A DNA stretch of 64,000 bases from assembly GCA_025612245.1 (NCBI GenBank), contig JAAXKQ010000002.1, positions 388,241-452,240 of the forward strand. Reading direction: 5' to 3'. The notes beneath the pieces were generated by a model. The model ran no database searches and was not told where the DNA came from. It saw only the letters and a list, made by a program, of their open reading frames with translations. The stretch is from Ignavibacteria bacterium. Lineage in GTDB: Bacteria > Bacteroidota > Ignavibacteria > Ignavibacteriales > SURF-24. Positions 25,965-35,590 of the stretch are shown here, one piece after another. Position 1 is the stretch's first letter. Each line of letters opens with the position of its first letter. The position numbers were made by a program, and so were the translations under genes.

Positions 25965-27188
25965 TTATGTTCTCTTAAAGAGCCTTTTTTCAATATAACT
26001 CTGATAAAGGTCCATGCAGGTTGGAGTAAGAACAATAGCAGCCAGTAGCAAGGTAAGATTAATTTTATAATTAAAATAGTTGAAAATATTTACTCCTAAA
26101 TCCAGCTCCAGAATTGCGAGCAAGAGCATGAACCATTTGAAAGCCAGGCCGAACCAGTCCTTGTAATGGCTTTTTATCGTAAACAAGCCAAGTGCGCAGA
26201 GGAAGCAAAATGTGATTGCAAGAAGAAGGCTCAGGAAGTAGGGCATTGTGTCTATGAAATTTTCATTTAACAACATGGAAACGATATTGGCGTTAATTAC
26301 CACGCCGTACATGTCGGGGAAGCTCCTTCCGGCATATCTTTCGTTCAGCGGGGTAAAGAAGATATCTTCCAGGATTTTTGTGTCCATATTTTCACCCATG
26401 AAGCCCATTAAGACTATTTTATTTCTTAAGATCCAGGGCTTCAGGTTTCCTTCAAGCAGGCTATTGGCATCGAGGAAATAGAATTTATTAAAGTTACCCC
26501 TGTAGTTAATAATCTCTTTCTGGTTATTGCGCCTGAGGAAACTCTGATAGCTCTTCTTATCTGCTGTTTCGACAATTTTCAGCGGAAAAGCAGGAATTTT
26601 AGTGCCTTTATAAAGTGCAAAAGGCTGAAAGCTTCTTATGGTGCGGTAGCCCCCTTTTTCATCCTCCGGGAAGTTGGCAAATCCCGTTAGGGCCTTTGCT
26701 CTGAATTTGCCCGTGGATGTAATAAGCGTGTCGTAGGTGTCTTTTTCGTCATTAAACTTACTCAGCATGCTTACCATCACGAGCTTCTGGCATTTTGTGA
26801 GGGCTCTTGAAAGGGCGCTGTCGGATTGGGCGTTTTTCTCTGTCCAGAAAAAAATATCCATGGCAACAACCTTCGGGCTGTATTTGTTCAATGTATCTAT
26901 CTGCCTGGCAATTGAGCCCCTGTCCAGGTTCCCGATATTAACCAGGACAATACTGGTATCGGCCTTTTGTTCCGGGCGCAGCCTGGAGAAAACAAGGTCG
27001 TAGATGTCAAAATCGCTTATAGCCCGGCCGATGGGATCCAGTATTCCCGTCTTAAAGGGGATAAGCGAGAAGAGTCCTATGATGGCAAAGACCATAGCCG
27101 TAACAAAAAGGCTGTCTATGTACTTCTTATTCACTGTTTGGGCACTGGATTTATATAAAGAAGATAAAACTTGAGGTTTAATTATCAA
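25965..27188 (-). CDS. CHASE2-domain membrane protein
   Basis: 407 residues. One N-terminal helix (about 28-47), a large extracytoplasmic CHASE2 domain (about 50-310: FDIYDLVFSRLRP, SIVLVNIGNLDRGSIARQIDTL, KVVAMDIFF, then RNKIVLMGFMG and GVVINANIVSMLL), and three helices near the C-terminus (about 315-395). Topology matches CHASE2 sensors, but no kinase, cyclase or other output domain follows; the protein ends in a short cytoplasmic tail. It heads the six-gene run, so any signal must pass to partner proteins, the FecR-like protein being the obvious one. An upstream region of 185 bases is shared with the divergent efflux operon. Confidence 0.85.
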   Translation of the reverse strand: MIIKPQVLSSLYKSSAQTVNKKYIDSLFVTAMVFAIIGLFSLIPFKTGILDPIGRAISDFDIYDLVFSRLRPEQKADTSIVLVNIGNLDRGSIARQIDTLNKYSPKVVAMDIFFWTEKNAQSDSALSRALTKCQKLVMVSMLSKFNDEKDTYDTLITSTGKFRAKALTGFANFPEDEKGGYRTIRSFQPFALYKGTKIPAFPLKIVETADKKSYQSFLRRNNQKEIINYRGNFNKFYFLDANSLLEGNLKPWILRNKIVLMGFMGENMDTKILEDIFFTPLNERYAGRSFPDMYGVVINANIVSMLLNENFIDTMPYFLSLLLAITFCFLCALGLFTIKSHYKDWFGLAFKWFMLLLAILELDLGVNIFNYFNYKINLTLLLAAIVLTPTCMDLYQSYIEKRLFKRT

Positions 27189-27373
27189 TAGAAGAGCTAT
27201 AGTGTTGAAAATCAGGAGGCTCTAAAGTGAATTAAATCGGGGGAAAATTCGGTTATATTGATATTCAGGGGCAAATTTACTAACTTAGGCTGACCACAGT
27301 GCTCCCGCAAAGAGGGTAAAATCAAGTCAATTCTGTCCGTTCATTGGCAATTGAACTTAAGCCGGAGGAAGTC

Positions 27374-28426
27374 ATGAAAAGGCGTGTAATTACGTTTTCA
27401 TTTCTTGCAGCAGGTTTAGTCATTCTCGCGTATATGTTTTTCAGGCCCACAAAGATCCAGACAGTAACGCGGGAAAAGCTAATTGGCGATGTTCCTGTAA
27501 GCGTGACATGGGCAAAGAAGGGCAAAATCTCAAACTCCCTGTCCTTAGTCGGCGTGATACAGGCCGACAAGGACATAAATGTAGTATCGGAGACTCAGGG
27601 ACGGGTTACGGCAATACGATTTAAGGTAGGTGACAACGTCAGGCAGGAGGCAGTGCTTGCCGAAGTTGACGACGTCATAATGCAGTCGAACCTTGCCTCG
27701 GCAGAGATTAATTACCTCAAGGCAAAAAGGGATTTTGAAAGAAGCGAGGTTCTCTTCCAGGAGAACTCAATTTCGGCCTCGCAGCTGGATCTTGCGAGGC
27801 TTCAGCTAAAGGCAGCTGAAAACCAGCTCACTGTTGCAAAAAAGCAGCTCAACAATACGAAGATCACAACCCCAATTTCAGGCACCGTAAATACGAGAAA
27901 CGTGGAAGTAGGTACGATGGTCCAGCCCGGAATGGTCATCGCAAACATAGTTGACATATCGACCTTAAAGGTTAAACTGAACATATCGGAAAAAGAAGCC
28001 TTCCAGATCAGGCCCGGTGACAAGGTTGAAGTTACGACGGATGTTTACCCGGGAGAAAGCTTTACCGGGCACGTAGATAATATAGCCTCAAAAGCCGACG
28101 AAGCCCACACATATGCCGTAGAGCTGAAGCTGTCAAACAGCCGCTTGCATCCTTTAAAAGCCGGGATGTTTGCAAGGGCAAACTTCAATTCTTCTGTGAC
28201 AAGAGAAGCCATAGTAATTCCACGCGAAGCCCTCATAGGCAGCATCCGCAATGCACAGGTCTACCTCATCAGGAATAAACAGGCGCTGCTTCAGCCGGTT
28301 ACAATAGGAAGGCAGTCGGGGCAGGAACTGGAAGTCTTAAGCGGGCTTACAGAAGGCGACATAATAGTGACAAACGGACAGTATAACCTTTCTAACAATT
28401 CAAGAGTAGTAACGATCAATAATTAA
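27374..28426 (+). CDS. RND efflux periplasmic adaptor (membrane fusion protein)
   Basis: 350 residues from the ATG at 27374, which follows GGAGG by 5 bases; the upstream TTG at 27344 lacks such a site. An N-terminal membrane anchor (VITFSFLAAGLVILAYMFF) precedes the barrel-sandwich/lipoyl halves (ETQGRVTAIRFKVGDNVRQ and TPISGTVNTRNVEVGTMVQPG), an alpha-hairpin of about 60 residues and the beta-barrel (PGDKVEVTTDVYPGESFTG). The C-terminal membrane-proximal region reads IPREALIGS and GLTEGDIIVTNGQYNL. AcrA/MexA family. It links the RND pump to the TolC-like protein in the same operon. Confidence 0.92.
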   Translation: MKRRVITFSFLAAGLVILAYMFFRPTKIQTVTREKLIGDVPVSVTWAKKGKISNSLSLVGVIQADKDINVVSETQGRVTAIRFKVGDNVRQEAVLAEVDDVIMQSNLASAEINYLKAKRDFERSEVLFQENSISASQLDLARLQLKAAENQLTVAKKQLNNTKITTPISGTVNTRNVEVGTMVQPGMVIANIVDISTLKVKLNISEKEAFQIRPGDKVEVTTDVYPGESFTGHVDNIASKADEAHTYAVELKLSNSRLHPLKAGMFARANFNSSVTREAIVIPREALIGSIRNAQVYLIRNKQALLQPVTIGRQSGQELEVLSGLTEGDIIVTNGQYNLSNNSRVVTINN

Positions 28427-28441
28427 AGTGAGGATGCTGCC

Positions 28442-31400
28442 ATGACATTAACCGAGCTATCAATTAAGAGGCCGTCATTTGTAATAGTCATCTTTTCGGC
28501 TCTGGCTCTACTGGCAGTCTTCGGGTATTCCCAGCTGAAATATGAACTGCTTCCGAACATAAATATTCCGTGGGTTGTGGTAACGACAGTCTATCCCGGT
28601 GCTTCACCAGGCGAAGTTGAAAACAACGTTACAAAGACAATTGAAGATGCACTCTCAGGCCTTGACAAGGTTGAAAGGATTATGTCCACCTCCTATGAGG
28701 GAATATCCGTCATAAGTATAGAGTTTAAGAAGTCGGCAGACGTGGATGTGTCGTTCCAGGAGGCGCAAAGAAAGATAAACGGCATGATGATGAATCTTCC
28801 AAAAGAAGTCAGAACCCCGGTGCTTCAGAAGATATCCCTGCAGGAGACTCCAATATTGCAGGTGGGTGCAACGGCCGACATGTCGTCGAAGGAATTCTAC
28901 CAGTTTATTAAAGACCAGATACAGCCCGCCATTTCAAGGGTTGATGGCGTAGGGCTCATTCTGCTTACAGGAGGGCAGCAAAGGGAAATTAAAATCAACC
29001 TGGATGCGCAGAAAATAAGCGCCTACGGGCTTTCAATTGCAAGGATTGCACAGGCGGTCAATACATCAAACCTCGACTTCCCGACGGGAAAAATTCAGGG
29101 TGCGCAGCAGCAGTTTATTGTAAGGGTTGCAGGAAAGTTCTCCTCCATTGACGACCTAAGGAATCTTACAGTCGGCCGTTCGGCACAGGGCGGCAACATC
29201 CGCCTTGAGGACGTAGCGGAAATTGAAGACGGTACGGCGGAGATAGAAACACTGAACCGCTTAAACGGAAAGAACTCCATCGGTATTGCAATATTAAAAC
29301 AGGCGGGTGCCAACTCCGTGCAGGTAAGCAACCTGGTAAGGAAAGAACTCAGCCAGCTGGAAAAAGATTATGAGTCAATGAACCTGAAGTTTGACGTGGC
29401 GCAGGACCAGTCGCTTTTTACCGTGGAGGCTTCAGAGGCAGTGCAGAAAGACCTCTTAATAGCAATACTGCTGGTTGCAGCTGTCATGTTTCTTTTTCTT
29501 CACAGCATCAGGAACTCCTTTATAGTAATGATTGCAATACCCACTTCACTGACGGCTGCATTTGTTGTTATGTGGGCGTTTGATTTTTCACTGAACCTGA
29601 TGACGCTGCTTGCACTTTCGCTCGTAATAGGAATTCTTGTAGATGACTCAATTGTGGTTTTGGAAAATATTTACCATCACCTTGAGAAAAAAGAGGACAG
29701 GAAAACCGCAGCGCTTAAGGGAAGGAATGAGATAGGCTTTGCAGCCGTTTCAATAACTTTTGTGGACGTGGTCGTTTTTGTGCCTTTGTCGCTTGTAAGC
29801 GGAATGATCGGCGACATAATGCGTGAGTTTGCAATTCTGATTACGGTCTCGACTCTGATGAGTCTTTTCGTCTCTTTTACCGTGACACCCGTTTTGGCAT
29901 CCCGCTTCTCAAAGCTTGAAGTCATGTCACCGGGGTCACTCATGGGAAAGATAGCCGCAGGTTTTGAGAGGTTTTTCAGGAAGCTTACTGCTTACTACCT
30001 CAATATGTTAAAATGGAGCCTTAAGAACCCGTGGAAAGTTCTTGCCGGCGCGACCATAATTTCCGTTGCCTCGATGGGTCTTCCCGCAATGGGGCTCATC
30101 GGCAGCGAATTCATGAAACAGCCCGACAGCGGGGAGTTTATAGTCGTCCTCGAAATGTCTCCCGGCTCAACGCTTTCAAATACGAACAGGGTAACCCGGC
30201 AGGTGGAAGAAATTATTTCGGAACTGCCCGGGGTGAAAAAAATACTGACAAACGTCGGGCGTGGTGCTAACCGCCAGACGGTCAACAATGCCTCGGAAAT
30301 TACGGTCACGCTTCTTCCGAAAGAAGAAAGGCAAAAATCCACAAAGGAAATTGCAGACCTGATACAGGAAAAAGCAAGGCTCATTCCGGATGCAAGGGTT
30401 TACATTAATCAGATCGGCGTTACGGGTGAGTCGGGTGAGGCTCCCGTATTTATACAGATTACGGGAAGGAGGCCGGACTCCATATGGGCAACGGCAGGGA
30501 TGGTTACAGAGGCATTAAAGAAAACTCCCGGCATAACGGACATAAAAATGTCATCGGAACAGGGGAAGCCCGAGACCAGGGTGGACATCGACCGGCAGAA
30601 GATGGCGAACTTCGGCATTACGGTTTTTGACGTGGGCACAACCCTGCAGGTGGCGCTTACAGGAAATGACGACTCAAAGTACCGCGAGGGCCAGTTCGAG
30701 TATCCGATAAGAATCATGCTCGACCGGTTTGACCGATCGAATATGGATGACATATCCAAGCTCTCGCTGGTAAATTCCAGCGGGGCTCAGGTGCAGCTTC
30801 AGCAGTTTGCAAGTGTTTACCAGAGCCTGGGTCCGACGAAGCTGGAGCGCCAGAACCGCAACCCTTCGATGGTTGTTTCGGCATACACCGACGGAAGGCC
30901 AATAGGAAGCCTTATGGCATCATTCAGCAAAATACTTGGGGATAAAAAAGCACAGGGAACCTTCATCAGCCTCGAGGGGGACGAGAAGATGCGCTCCGAG
31001 GGAATGGACTCGCTTATGCTGGCTCTCATTGCGGCAATCATATTTGTCTACCTTATCATGGTGCTCCTTTTCGATTCCTTTGTCTATCCCTTCGTAGTTT
31101 TGTTTTCAATTCCCCTTGCCCTGATAGGCGCCATGGTTGCTCTCGCATTAACCAACAATGCGCTCAGCATATTCTCCATGCTGGGTGTTATTATGATGAT
31201 AGGACTCGTTGCAAAAAATGCAATACTGATTGTGGAAAGGACAAACTTCCAGAGGGGGCAGCAGGCAAGTATCCATGAGGCTCTCATTGAAGCCGGGAGT
31301 TCCCGCATCAGGCCGATACTGATGACGACACTTGCAATGGTCTTTGGAATGCTTCCGATTGCAACGGCCTCGGGTGCAGGATCCGAATGGAAAAACGGGC

Positions 31401-31576
31401 TGGCATGGGCTCTGATAGGAGGGCTTACCAGTTCCATGTTCCTGACGCTGATTGTTGTACCCGTAGTATATACAAAAATTGACAGGCTTAGAAGGTCAAT
31501 CCCTGCTTTATTTAAGGCGCCTTTCCCGGTTAAAAGGCATCAGGAGGTGCCCGAAGAAAATGCATTCGTAAAATAA
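28442..31576 (+). CDS. RND efflux pump inner-membrane transporter (HAE1 family)
   Basis: 1044 residues, the usual AcrB-family length, with 12 predicted helices in two sets of six and two large periplasmic loops. The N-terminus (LTELSIKRPSFVIVIFSALALL) and motif D-like PGASPGEVENNVTKTIEDALSG are typical; the proton-relay region in helix 4 reads LALSLVIGILVDDSIVVLENI with the paired Asp. The C-terminal half has GLVAKNAILIVERTNFQRGQ and PILMTTLAMVFGMLPIA. Probably exports drugs, lipids or other small molecules; the substrate cannot be told. Confidence 0.94.
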   Translation: MTLTELSIKRPSFVIVIFSALALLAVFGYSQLKYELLPNINIPWVVVTTVYPGASPGEVENNVTKTIEDALSGLDKVERIMSTSYEGISVISIEFKKSADVDVSFQEAQRKINGMMMNLPKEVRTPVLQKISLQETPILQVGATADMSSKEFYQFIKDQIQPAISRVDGVGLILLTGGQQREIKINLDAQKISAYGLSIARIAQAVNTSNLDFPTGKIQGAQQQFIVRVAGKFSSIDDLRNLTVGRSAQGGNIRLEDVAEIEDGTAEIETLNRLNGKNSIGIAILKQAGANSVQVSNLVRKELSQLEKDYESMNLKFDVAQDQSLFTVEASEAVQKDLLIAILLVAAVMFLFLHSIRNSFIVMIAIPTSLTAAFVVMWAFDFSLNLMTLLALSLVIGILVDDSIVVLENIYHHLEKKEDRKTAALKGRNEIGFAAVSITFVDVVVFVPLSLVSGMIGDIMREFAILITVSTLMSLFVSFTVTPVLASRFSKLEVMSPGSLMGKIAAGFERFFRKLTAYYLNMLKWSLKNPWKVLAGATIISVASMGLPAMGLIGSEFMKQPDSGEFIVVLEMSPGSTLSNTNRVTRQVEEIISELPGVKKILTNVGRGANRQTVNNASEITVTLLPKEERQKSTKEIADLIQEKARLIPDARVYINQIGVTGESGEAPVFIQITGRRPDSIWATAGMVTEALKKTPGITDIKMSSEQGKPETRVDIDRQKMANFGITVFDVGTTLQVALTGNDDSKYREGQFEYPIRIMLDRFDRSNMDDISKLSLVNSSGAQVQLQQFASVYQSLGPTKLERQNRNPSMVVSAYTDGRPIGSLMASFSKILGDKKAQGTFISLEGDEKMRSEGMDSLMLALIAAIIFVYLIMVLLFDSFVYPFVVLFSIPLALIGAMVALALTNNALSIFSMLGVIMMIGLVAKNAILIVERTNFQRGQQASIHEALIEAGSSRIRPILMTTLAMVFGMLPIATASGAGSEWKNGLAWALIGGLTSSMFLTLIVVPVVYTKIDRLRRSIPALFKAPFPVKRHQEVPEENAFVK

Positions 31577-31620
31577 TGTTACCGAAAAAATTTACCGAGG
31601 AAAACATAAGGGTGTAAGAG

Positions 31621-34083
31621 ATGAGAGTTTTAAGAATTTCAACTGGAATTTTACCGGTCTTGATTTTTCTGCTTTTAGGCCTACAAACATTAGAATGCCA
31701 GGAACAGCGCGTAATCAGGATAGGCATTTCGCTTGACGGGCCGTGGCACAGAAATCAGGAGCTGGTTATGCTGCTTGAGAAAGAAATAAATGACGCCCTC
31801 TCCTCGCAGGCAGAAGTTAAGTTCCCGAAAGTGCTGACGGGGGATTGGACGAAAGAAAAAGTTTCAGCTCTTAATGACGAACTGCTGAATGACAGGGAAA
31901 TAGATTGCGTAATAGGCTTCGGGCTTCTTTCATCATTTGACCTTGCAAAGAGGAAAAATTTCCCGAAGCCGGTAATTGCGCCCGTAGTCATAGATCCCTC
32001 ACACCAGAAAATATCCTTCAGCTCGGGTACAAGCGGAGTAAAGAATCTGTGCTATCTCATCTATCCCGATACTTTTCAAAGAGATCTGGAGCAGTTTGGG
32101 GAACTGGTTGGGTTTAAGAAGCTTGTGGTTATTGCAAGCAGAAAGTACCATAAGAGTCTTGAAGTAAATGACGCTCCGACGGAGAAATCCGGGACGGGGG
32201 AGAATTCCGGGAAAGCCGGCAAATGGAATATGGTTACGCTTTTCTATGACAATTCCGCCGATGAGGTATTGTCGGAAATTCCCAAGGACGCCGATGCCGT
32301 CTACCTGCACATAGTACCGATGCCCGAGGCAGAATTTCAAAAGATAACCAAAGAGCTGATAAAAAGGAGGCTGCCGAGTTTTTCTTTTTTGGGCGAGTAT
32401 GACGTAAGGCGGGGAATTATGGCTGCTGCAAGCCCAGACATTTTCCCGAGGATGATCAGGAGAATTGCCCTCAATGTTCAGAGGATTGCACTTGGCGACG
32501 ATCCCGGGATGCTGGGTGTTACGTTCTCCCCGGCAAAAAGACTTTACATAAACCTGAAGACGGCCTACTCTGTAGGCGTATCTCCAAAGTGGAACACGCT
32601 CCTTGAAGCTGAGCTTATACAGCTCGATTCGACTGCAATTCCCGGAGCGCAGAACCTGACGCTTAAGTCTGCTGTAAGCAGGATATCTGCGCAGAACCTG
32701 GATATACTTTCCAAGCTTCAGGAGATGAATGCGGCCTCGGATAAAATCAGCATCGCACGCTCAAGCCTCCTGCCGAGAATTGACCTTAATGCCTCGGGCC
32801 TTCAGATAGACCAGGACAGGGCTGCCGCGGGCTATCAGCCCGAAAGGCGCGGTACGGTGGATTTTTCCGTAAGCCAGGTCTTATTCTCCGAGCAGGCGCT
32901 GGCAAACATAAGTATACAGTCGTCTTTGTACGACTCAAAAAAAGATGAGTTTGAAGTCATGCGCCTTAACACGGTTTCCGAAGGTGCAAAGCTATACCTG
33001 AATTACCTGCGAACAAGAAAGCTGTTCTACATATTGCTCGAAAACTTAAGGCTCATGCGCCAGAACCTGGAGATTGCATCCATAAGGCAGTCGACCGGTA
33101 CGGCGGGGCCTGAGGAAAAACTAAGGTGGGAGGCTGAAATTGCCGACATGAGAAAAACGGCGATGGAAGTTCAAAGCCAGATGAACCAGGTGCAGCTGGC
33201 ACTCAAACAGGTGATGAACATTCCCTTGATCTATTCAGTCAATATTACGGATGTGTCGCTGGATGATCCTGAACTGATAATTTCAGACGCCAGAATAAGA
33301 AGCTACCTTGAAGACCCCGTAAGCTTTGACCTCATGACGGATTATCTTGTCCAGGAAGGAATAAAAAGCTCAAGGGAGATCACACAGATCAGTTCGCTCA
33401 TGGAAGCACAGAACAGGAATCTGACTTCAATAAGGTATTCATATTATACTCCTGCCATTACCGCCTTTGCAACCTACTCAAACACGTTCTATAAATCCAG
33501 GATCAACCAGCCCTTCCAGCTGAAAACTCTTCCCTCGCCTCCGGGTTCAATACCGGCTGAATTCCCGGCTTACATGGGGCAGCTGCTTTCACTTGTCTCT
33601 CCCGGCATTCCGGACAATAACGACTGGAGCCTCGGCTTGCAGGTTTCGCTTAATTTGTCCGACGGGTTTGCAACGCGCTTTACCGAACAGAAGACAGTTG
33701 CAGAGTTGAGCCAGCTGGATTACCAGAAAAAATCCGTAGAGGATAAAATTGCGCTCAGGATAAGATATGAAATGGAAACGCTTAAGGCTGCATACTTCGG
33801 GATACAGCAGTCGAAAATAGAGCAGGAGGCTGCGCAGAAAACGCTCAGGATTGTAACGGATGCATATTCAAGGGGCGCTTTGTCAATTCTGAGCCTCATG
33901 GATGCGCAGGCCTCGGCACTCAGGGCAGACCAGATATCTGTAAATGCTTATTACGACCTTTTCATTGGTTATATGCAGCTGCAGCGTGCAATAGGCAAGT
34001 ATGACTTCTTCCTGAGCCCGGATGAAAGGAGCCGGTTTAGTGGCGGGCTAATAGACTTCATGGAAAGCAAGGTAAAAAGATAA
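31621..34083 (+). CDS. fusion: periplasmic binding-protein-like domain + TolC-like outer-membrane channel
   Basis: 820 residues, nearly twice the usual TolC length. After a signal peptide, residues about 30-325 look like an ABC substrate-binding (ABC_sub_bind/Peripla_BP-type) fold: IRIGISLDGPW, DREIDCVIGFGLLSS, KPVIAPVVIDPS, SGVKNLCYLIYPD, KKLVVIASRKYH, and DADAVYLHIVPMPEAEF. Residues about 345-815 are an outer-membrane efflux protein with two long-helix repeats (LTLKSAVSRISAQNLDIL, ARSSLLPRIDLNASG, then LQVSLNLSDGFATRF and YSRGALSILSLMDAQA). It is the third gene of the RND operon, 44 bases after the pump. The sensor-like domain could gate or localise the channel. Confidence 0.82.
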   Translation: MRVLRISTGILPVLIFLLLGLQTLECQEQRVIRIGISLDGPWHRNQELVMLLEKEINDALSSQAEVKFPKVLTGDWTKEKVSALNDELLNDREIDCVIGFGLLSSFDLAKRKNFPKPVIAPVVIDPSHQKISFSSGTSGVKNLCYLIYPDTFQRDLEQFGELVGFKKLVVIASRKYHKSLEVNDAPTEKSGTGENSGKAGKWNMVTLFYDNSADEVLSEIPKDADAVYLHIVPMPEAEFQKITKELIKRRLPSFSFLGEYDVRRGIMAAASPDIFPRMIRRIALNVQRIALGDDPGMLGVTFSPAKRLYINLKTAYSVGVSPKWNTLLEAELIQLDSTAIPGAQNLTLKSAVSRISAQNLDILSKLQEMNAASDKISIARSSLLPRIDLNASGLQIDQDRAAAGYQPERRGTVDFSVSQVLFSEQALANISIQSSLYDSKKDEFEVMRLNTVSEGAKLYLNYLRTRKLFYILLENLRLMRQNLEIASIRQSTGTAGPEEKLRWEAEIADMRKTAMEVQSQMNQVQLALKQVMNIPLIYSVNITDVSLDDPELIISDARIRSYLEDPVSFDLMTDYLVQEGIKSSREITQISSLMEAQNRNLTSIRYSYYTPAITAFATYSNTFYKSRINQPFQLKTLPSPPGSIPAEFPAYMGQLLSLVSPGIPDNNDWSLGLQVSLNLSDGFATRFTEQKTVAELSQLDYQKKSVEDKIALRIRYEMETLKAAYFGIQQSKIEQEAAQKTLRIVTDAYSRGALSILSLMDAQASALRADQISVNAYYDLFIGYMQLQRAIGKYDFFLSPDERSRFSGGLIDFMESKVKR

Positions 34084-34095
34084 ATGTCGTCAAAA

Positions 34096-34120
34096 GAGCC
34101 TTCTCCCCTCAGGAAGGCTC
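34096..34120 (-). terminator. rho-independent terminator between convergent genes
   Basis: GAGCCTTC (34096-34103) pairs with GAAGGCTC (34113-34120). Read on the minus strand the stem is followed by TTTT, so it mainly ends the TPR gene transcript; on the plus strand it could also stop the efflux operon. Confidence 0.65.
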
Positions 34121-34138
34121 CCTTGACTTACGCCGGGA

Positions 34139-35590
34139 TCACCTTTTTGAGAGCGCCTCTTTTGAAAGGGCGCGGGCAATTCCCAGTTCCACACTATTGT
34201 TGCTGCACCTTGCAACTTTTGCAAACCAGTCGTTTGCGTTATTGGCATCTTTCTTTTTCTCGTAAGCAAGTCCTGTATAATACCAGTTAAGAGGGCTTTC
34301 CCTGTTGCCATCGGCTAAGTATTGGAGCGCCTCGTCGTACTTGCCCTCCTGAATTGCAAGTGCTCCGAGAGTAGTGTTGAAGTACATTTTCTGTGGCTCG
34401 GACTTTTCAACCTCCCTGCACTGATTAAGCAGGTTATGAGCTTCAGCAAGGTCCCCTTTTTCTATCATTGCGCGGCACCTTCCGAGGTTAGCCTCTATTA
34501 GCTTTTGCTGCCTGAGGCTGCCGGGGAGAGTGGAATTTGTAATGAGGGCTGAGGCCTGTTCAAAGTACTTTACACCTTCTACGGCCCTTCCCATCTCAGA
34601 GAGAATTACACCGCTGCCCAGAAGGGAGCGGAATTCCTGGTCTATGAGCTTCTCCTGTTCAGACATGGTTTTGCTTTTTTCCATCAGGCTTACGGCCTCG
34701 TTAATTTTTCCTTCATAAAGGTAGGAGATGGCTTCATTATACATGGCCTCCAGTTTGTCAGTTGCTGAAGAGGCCTGGTCGAAAGCTTTCCGGAAATTGG
34801 TTCTAGCAGTTTCGTAATCGCCTCTCATTGCGTAGTTGGTGCCGATGCTGTTTAATGCCTGGAAGAATGAGGGGTCTTTTTCAAGCGCTTTTTCATTCTG
34901 TTTGCGCGAATCAGTGTAGCGGCCTGAGCGGAGCAGATAGTCCGCATAATAGTAGTAAGGTGCTGCGTCATCGGAGCCGAGTTTAATATAATCCAGGTAT
35001 ACGTTCTCCGCCTTTTCGTCGTCATTAAGCCTTGCGTAGCAGGAGCCGAGCAGGCCGTAAGGGGCGGCATATTTCCTGTCGGCATCAATTGCCTGTTTCA
35101 GGTGTTCGGAGGCCAGGGAGTAGTTGTTGAAGTCCTCGTAATATAGTTTTCCCAGCGTGTACTGCACGGCTTTGTCTTTTGGATAAAGGGCGTCCAGCTT
35201 TTCCATGCGGGTCTTATAATCCTGAATGGGGCCTTCGAAGCGTGCCTTCATCAGGAGTATCCAGTCTTTTTCACCTTCGGATACGCTGCCCGTAAGGCTG
35301 AGAGCTTTATCGAGGTAAGCCTTACTTTTTTCAAAGTCATTTCTGGCAATTTCAGCCATCCTCAGGTATCCCATTGCAAAATTAGGGTCTGCCTTGACGG
35401 CTTTTTGAAGCAGATCCATTGCGGCATCAAATTTCATTTTGCAGGCCAATTTTTCGGCATCCGTATAATATTTCAGTACTTCGGCTGAAGAAGCAGTAAT
35501 TTTCAGCTGTCCTTTCTGCGGAAAAGCCGGTCCGCTTAGAATTGCAGTAAGTAGCAGGAAGAAAAGAATAGTGTTTATGGAGCTTTTCAT
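34139..35590 (-). CDS. exported TPR-repeat protein
   Basis: 483 residues with signal peptide MKSSINTILFFLLLTAILSGPAFPQ. At least eight tetratricopeptide-like helical pairs are visible, for example AMDLLQKAVKADPNFAMGYL, LYYEDFNNYSLASEHLKQAI, NEKALEKDPSFFQALNSIG and YDEALQYLADGNRESPLNWYY. TPR arrays bind partner proteins; none can be named here. A clear AGGAGGTC ribosome site precedes the ATG. Single-gene unit facing the efflux operon. Confidence 0.85.
   Translation of the reverse strand: MKSSINTILFFLLLTAILSGPAFPQKGQLKITASSAEVLKYYTDAEKLACKMKFDAAMDLLQKAVKADPNFAMGYLRMAEIARNDFEKSKAYLDKALSLTGSVSEGEKDWILLMKARFEGPIQDYKTRMEKLDALYPKDKAVQYTLGKLYYEDFNNYSLASEHLKQAIDADRKYAAPYGLLGSCYARLNDDEKAENVYLDYIKLGSDDAAPYYYYADYLLRSGRYTDSRKQNEKALEKDPSFFQALNSIGTNYAMRGDYETARTNFRKAFDQASSATDKLEAMYNEAISYLYEGKINEAVSLMEKSKTMSEQEKLIDQEFRSLLGSGVILSEMGRAVEGVKYFEQASALITNSTLPGSLRQQKLIEANLGRCRAMIEKGDLAEAHNLLNQCREVEKSEPQKMYFNTTLGALAIQEGKYDEALQYLADGNRESPLNWYYTGLAYEKKKDANNANDWFAKVARCSNNSVELGIARALSKEALSKR

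Noticed and set aside
27344..27373. Ten-residue N-terminal extension of the RND adaptor from a TTG
   Set aside because: GGAGG lies just before the ATG at 27374, and the extension has no signal-like character.
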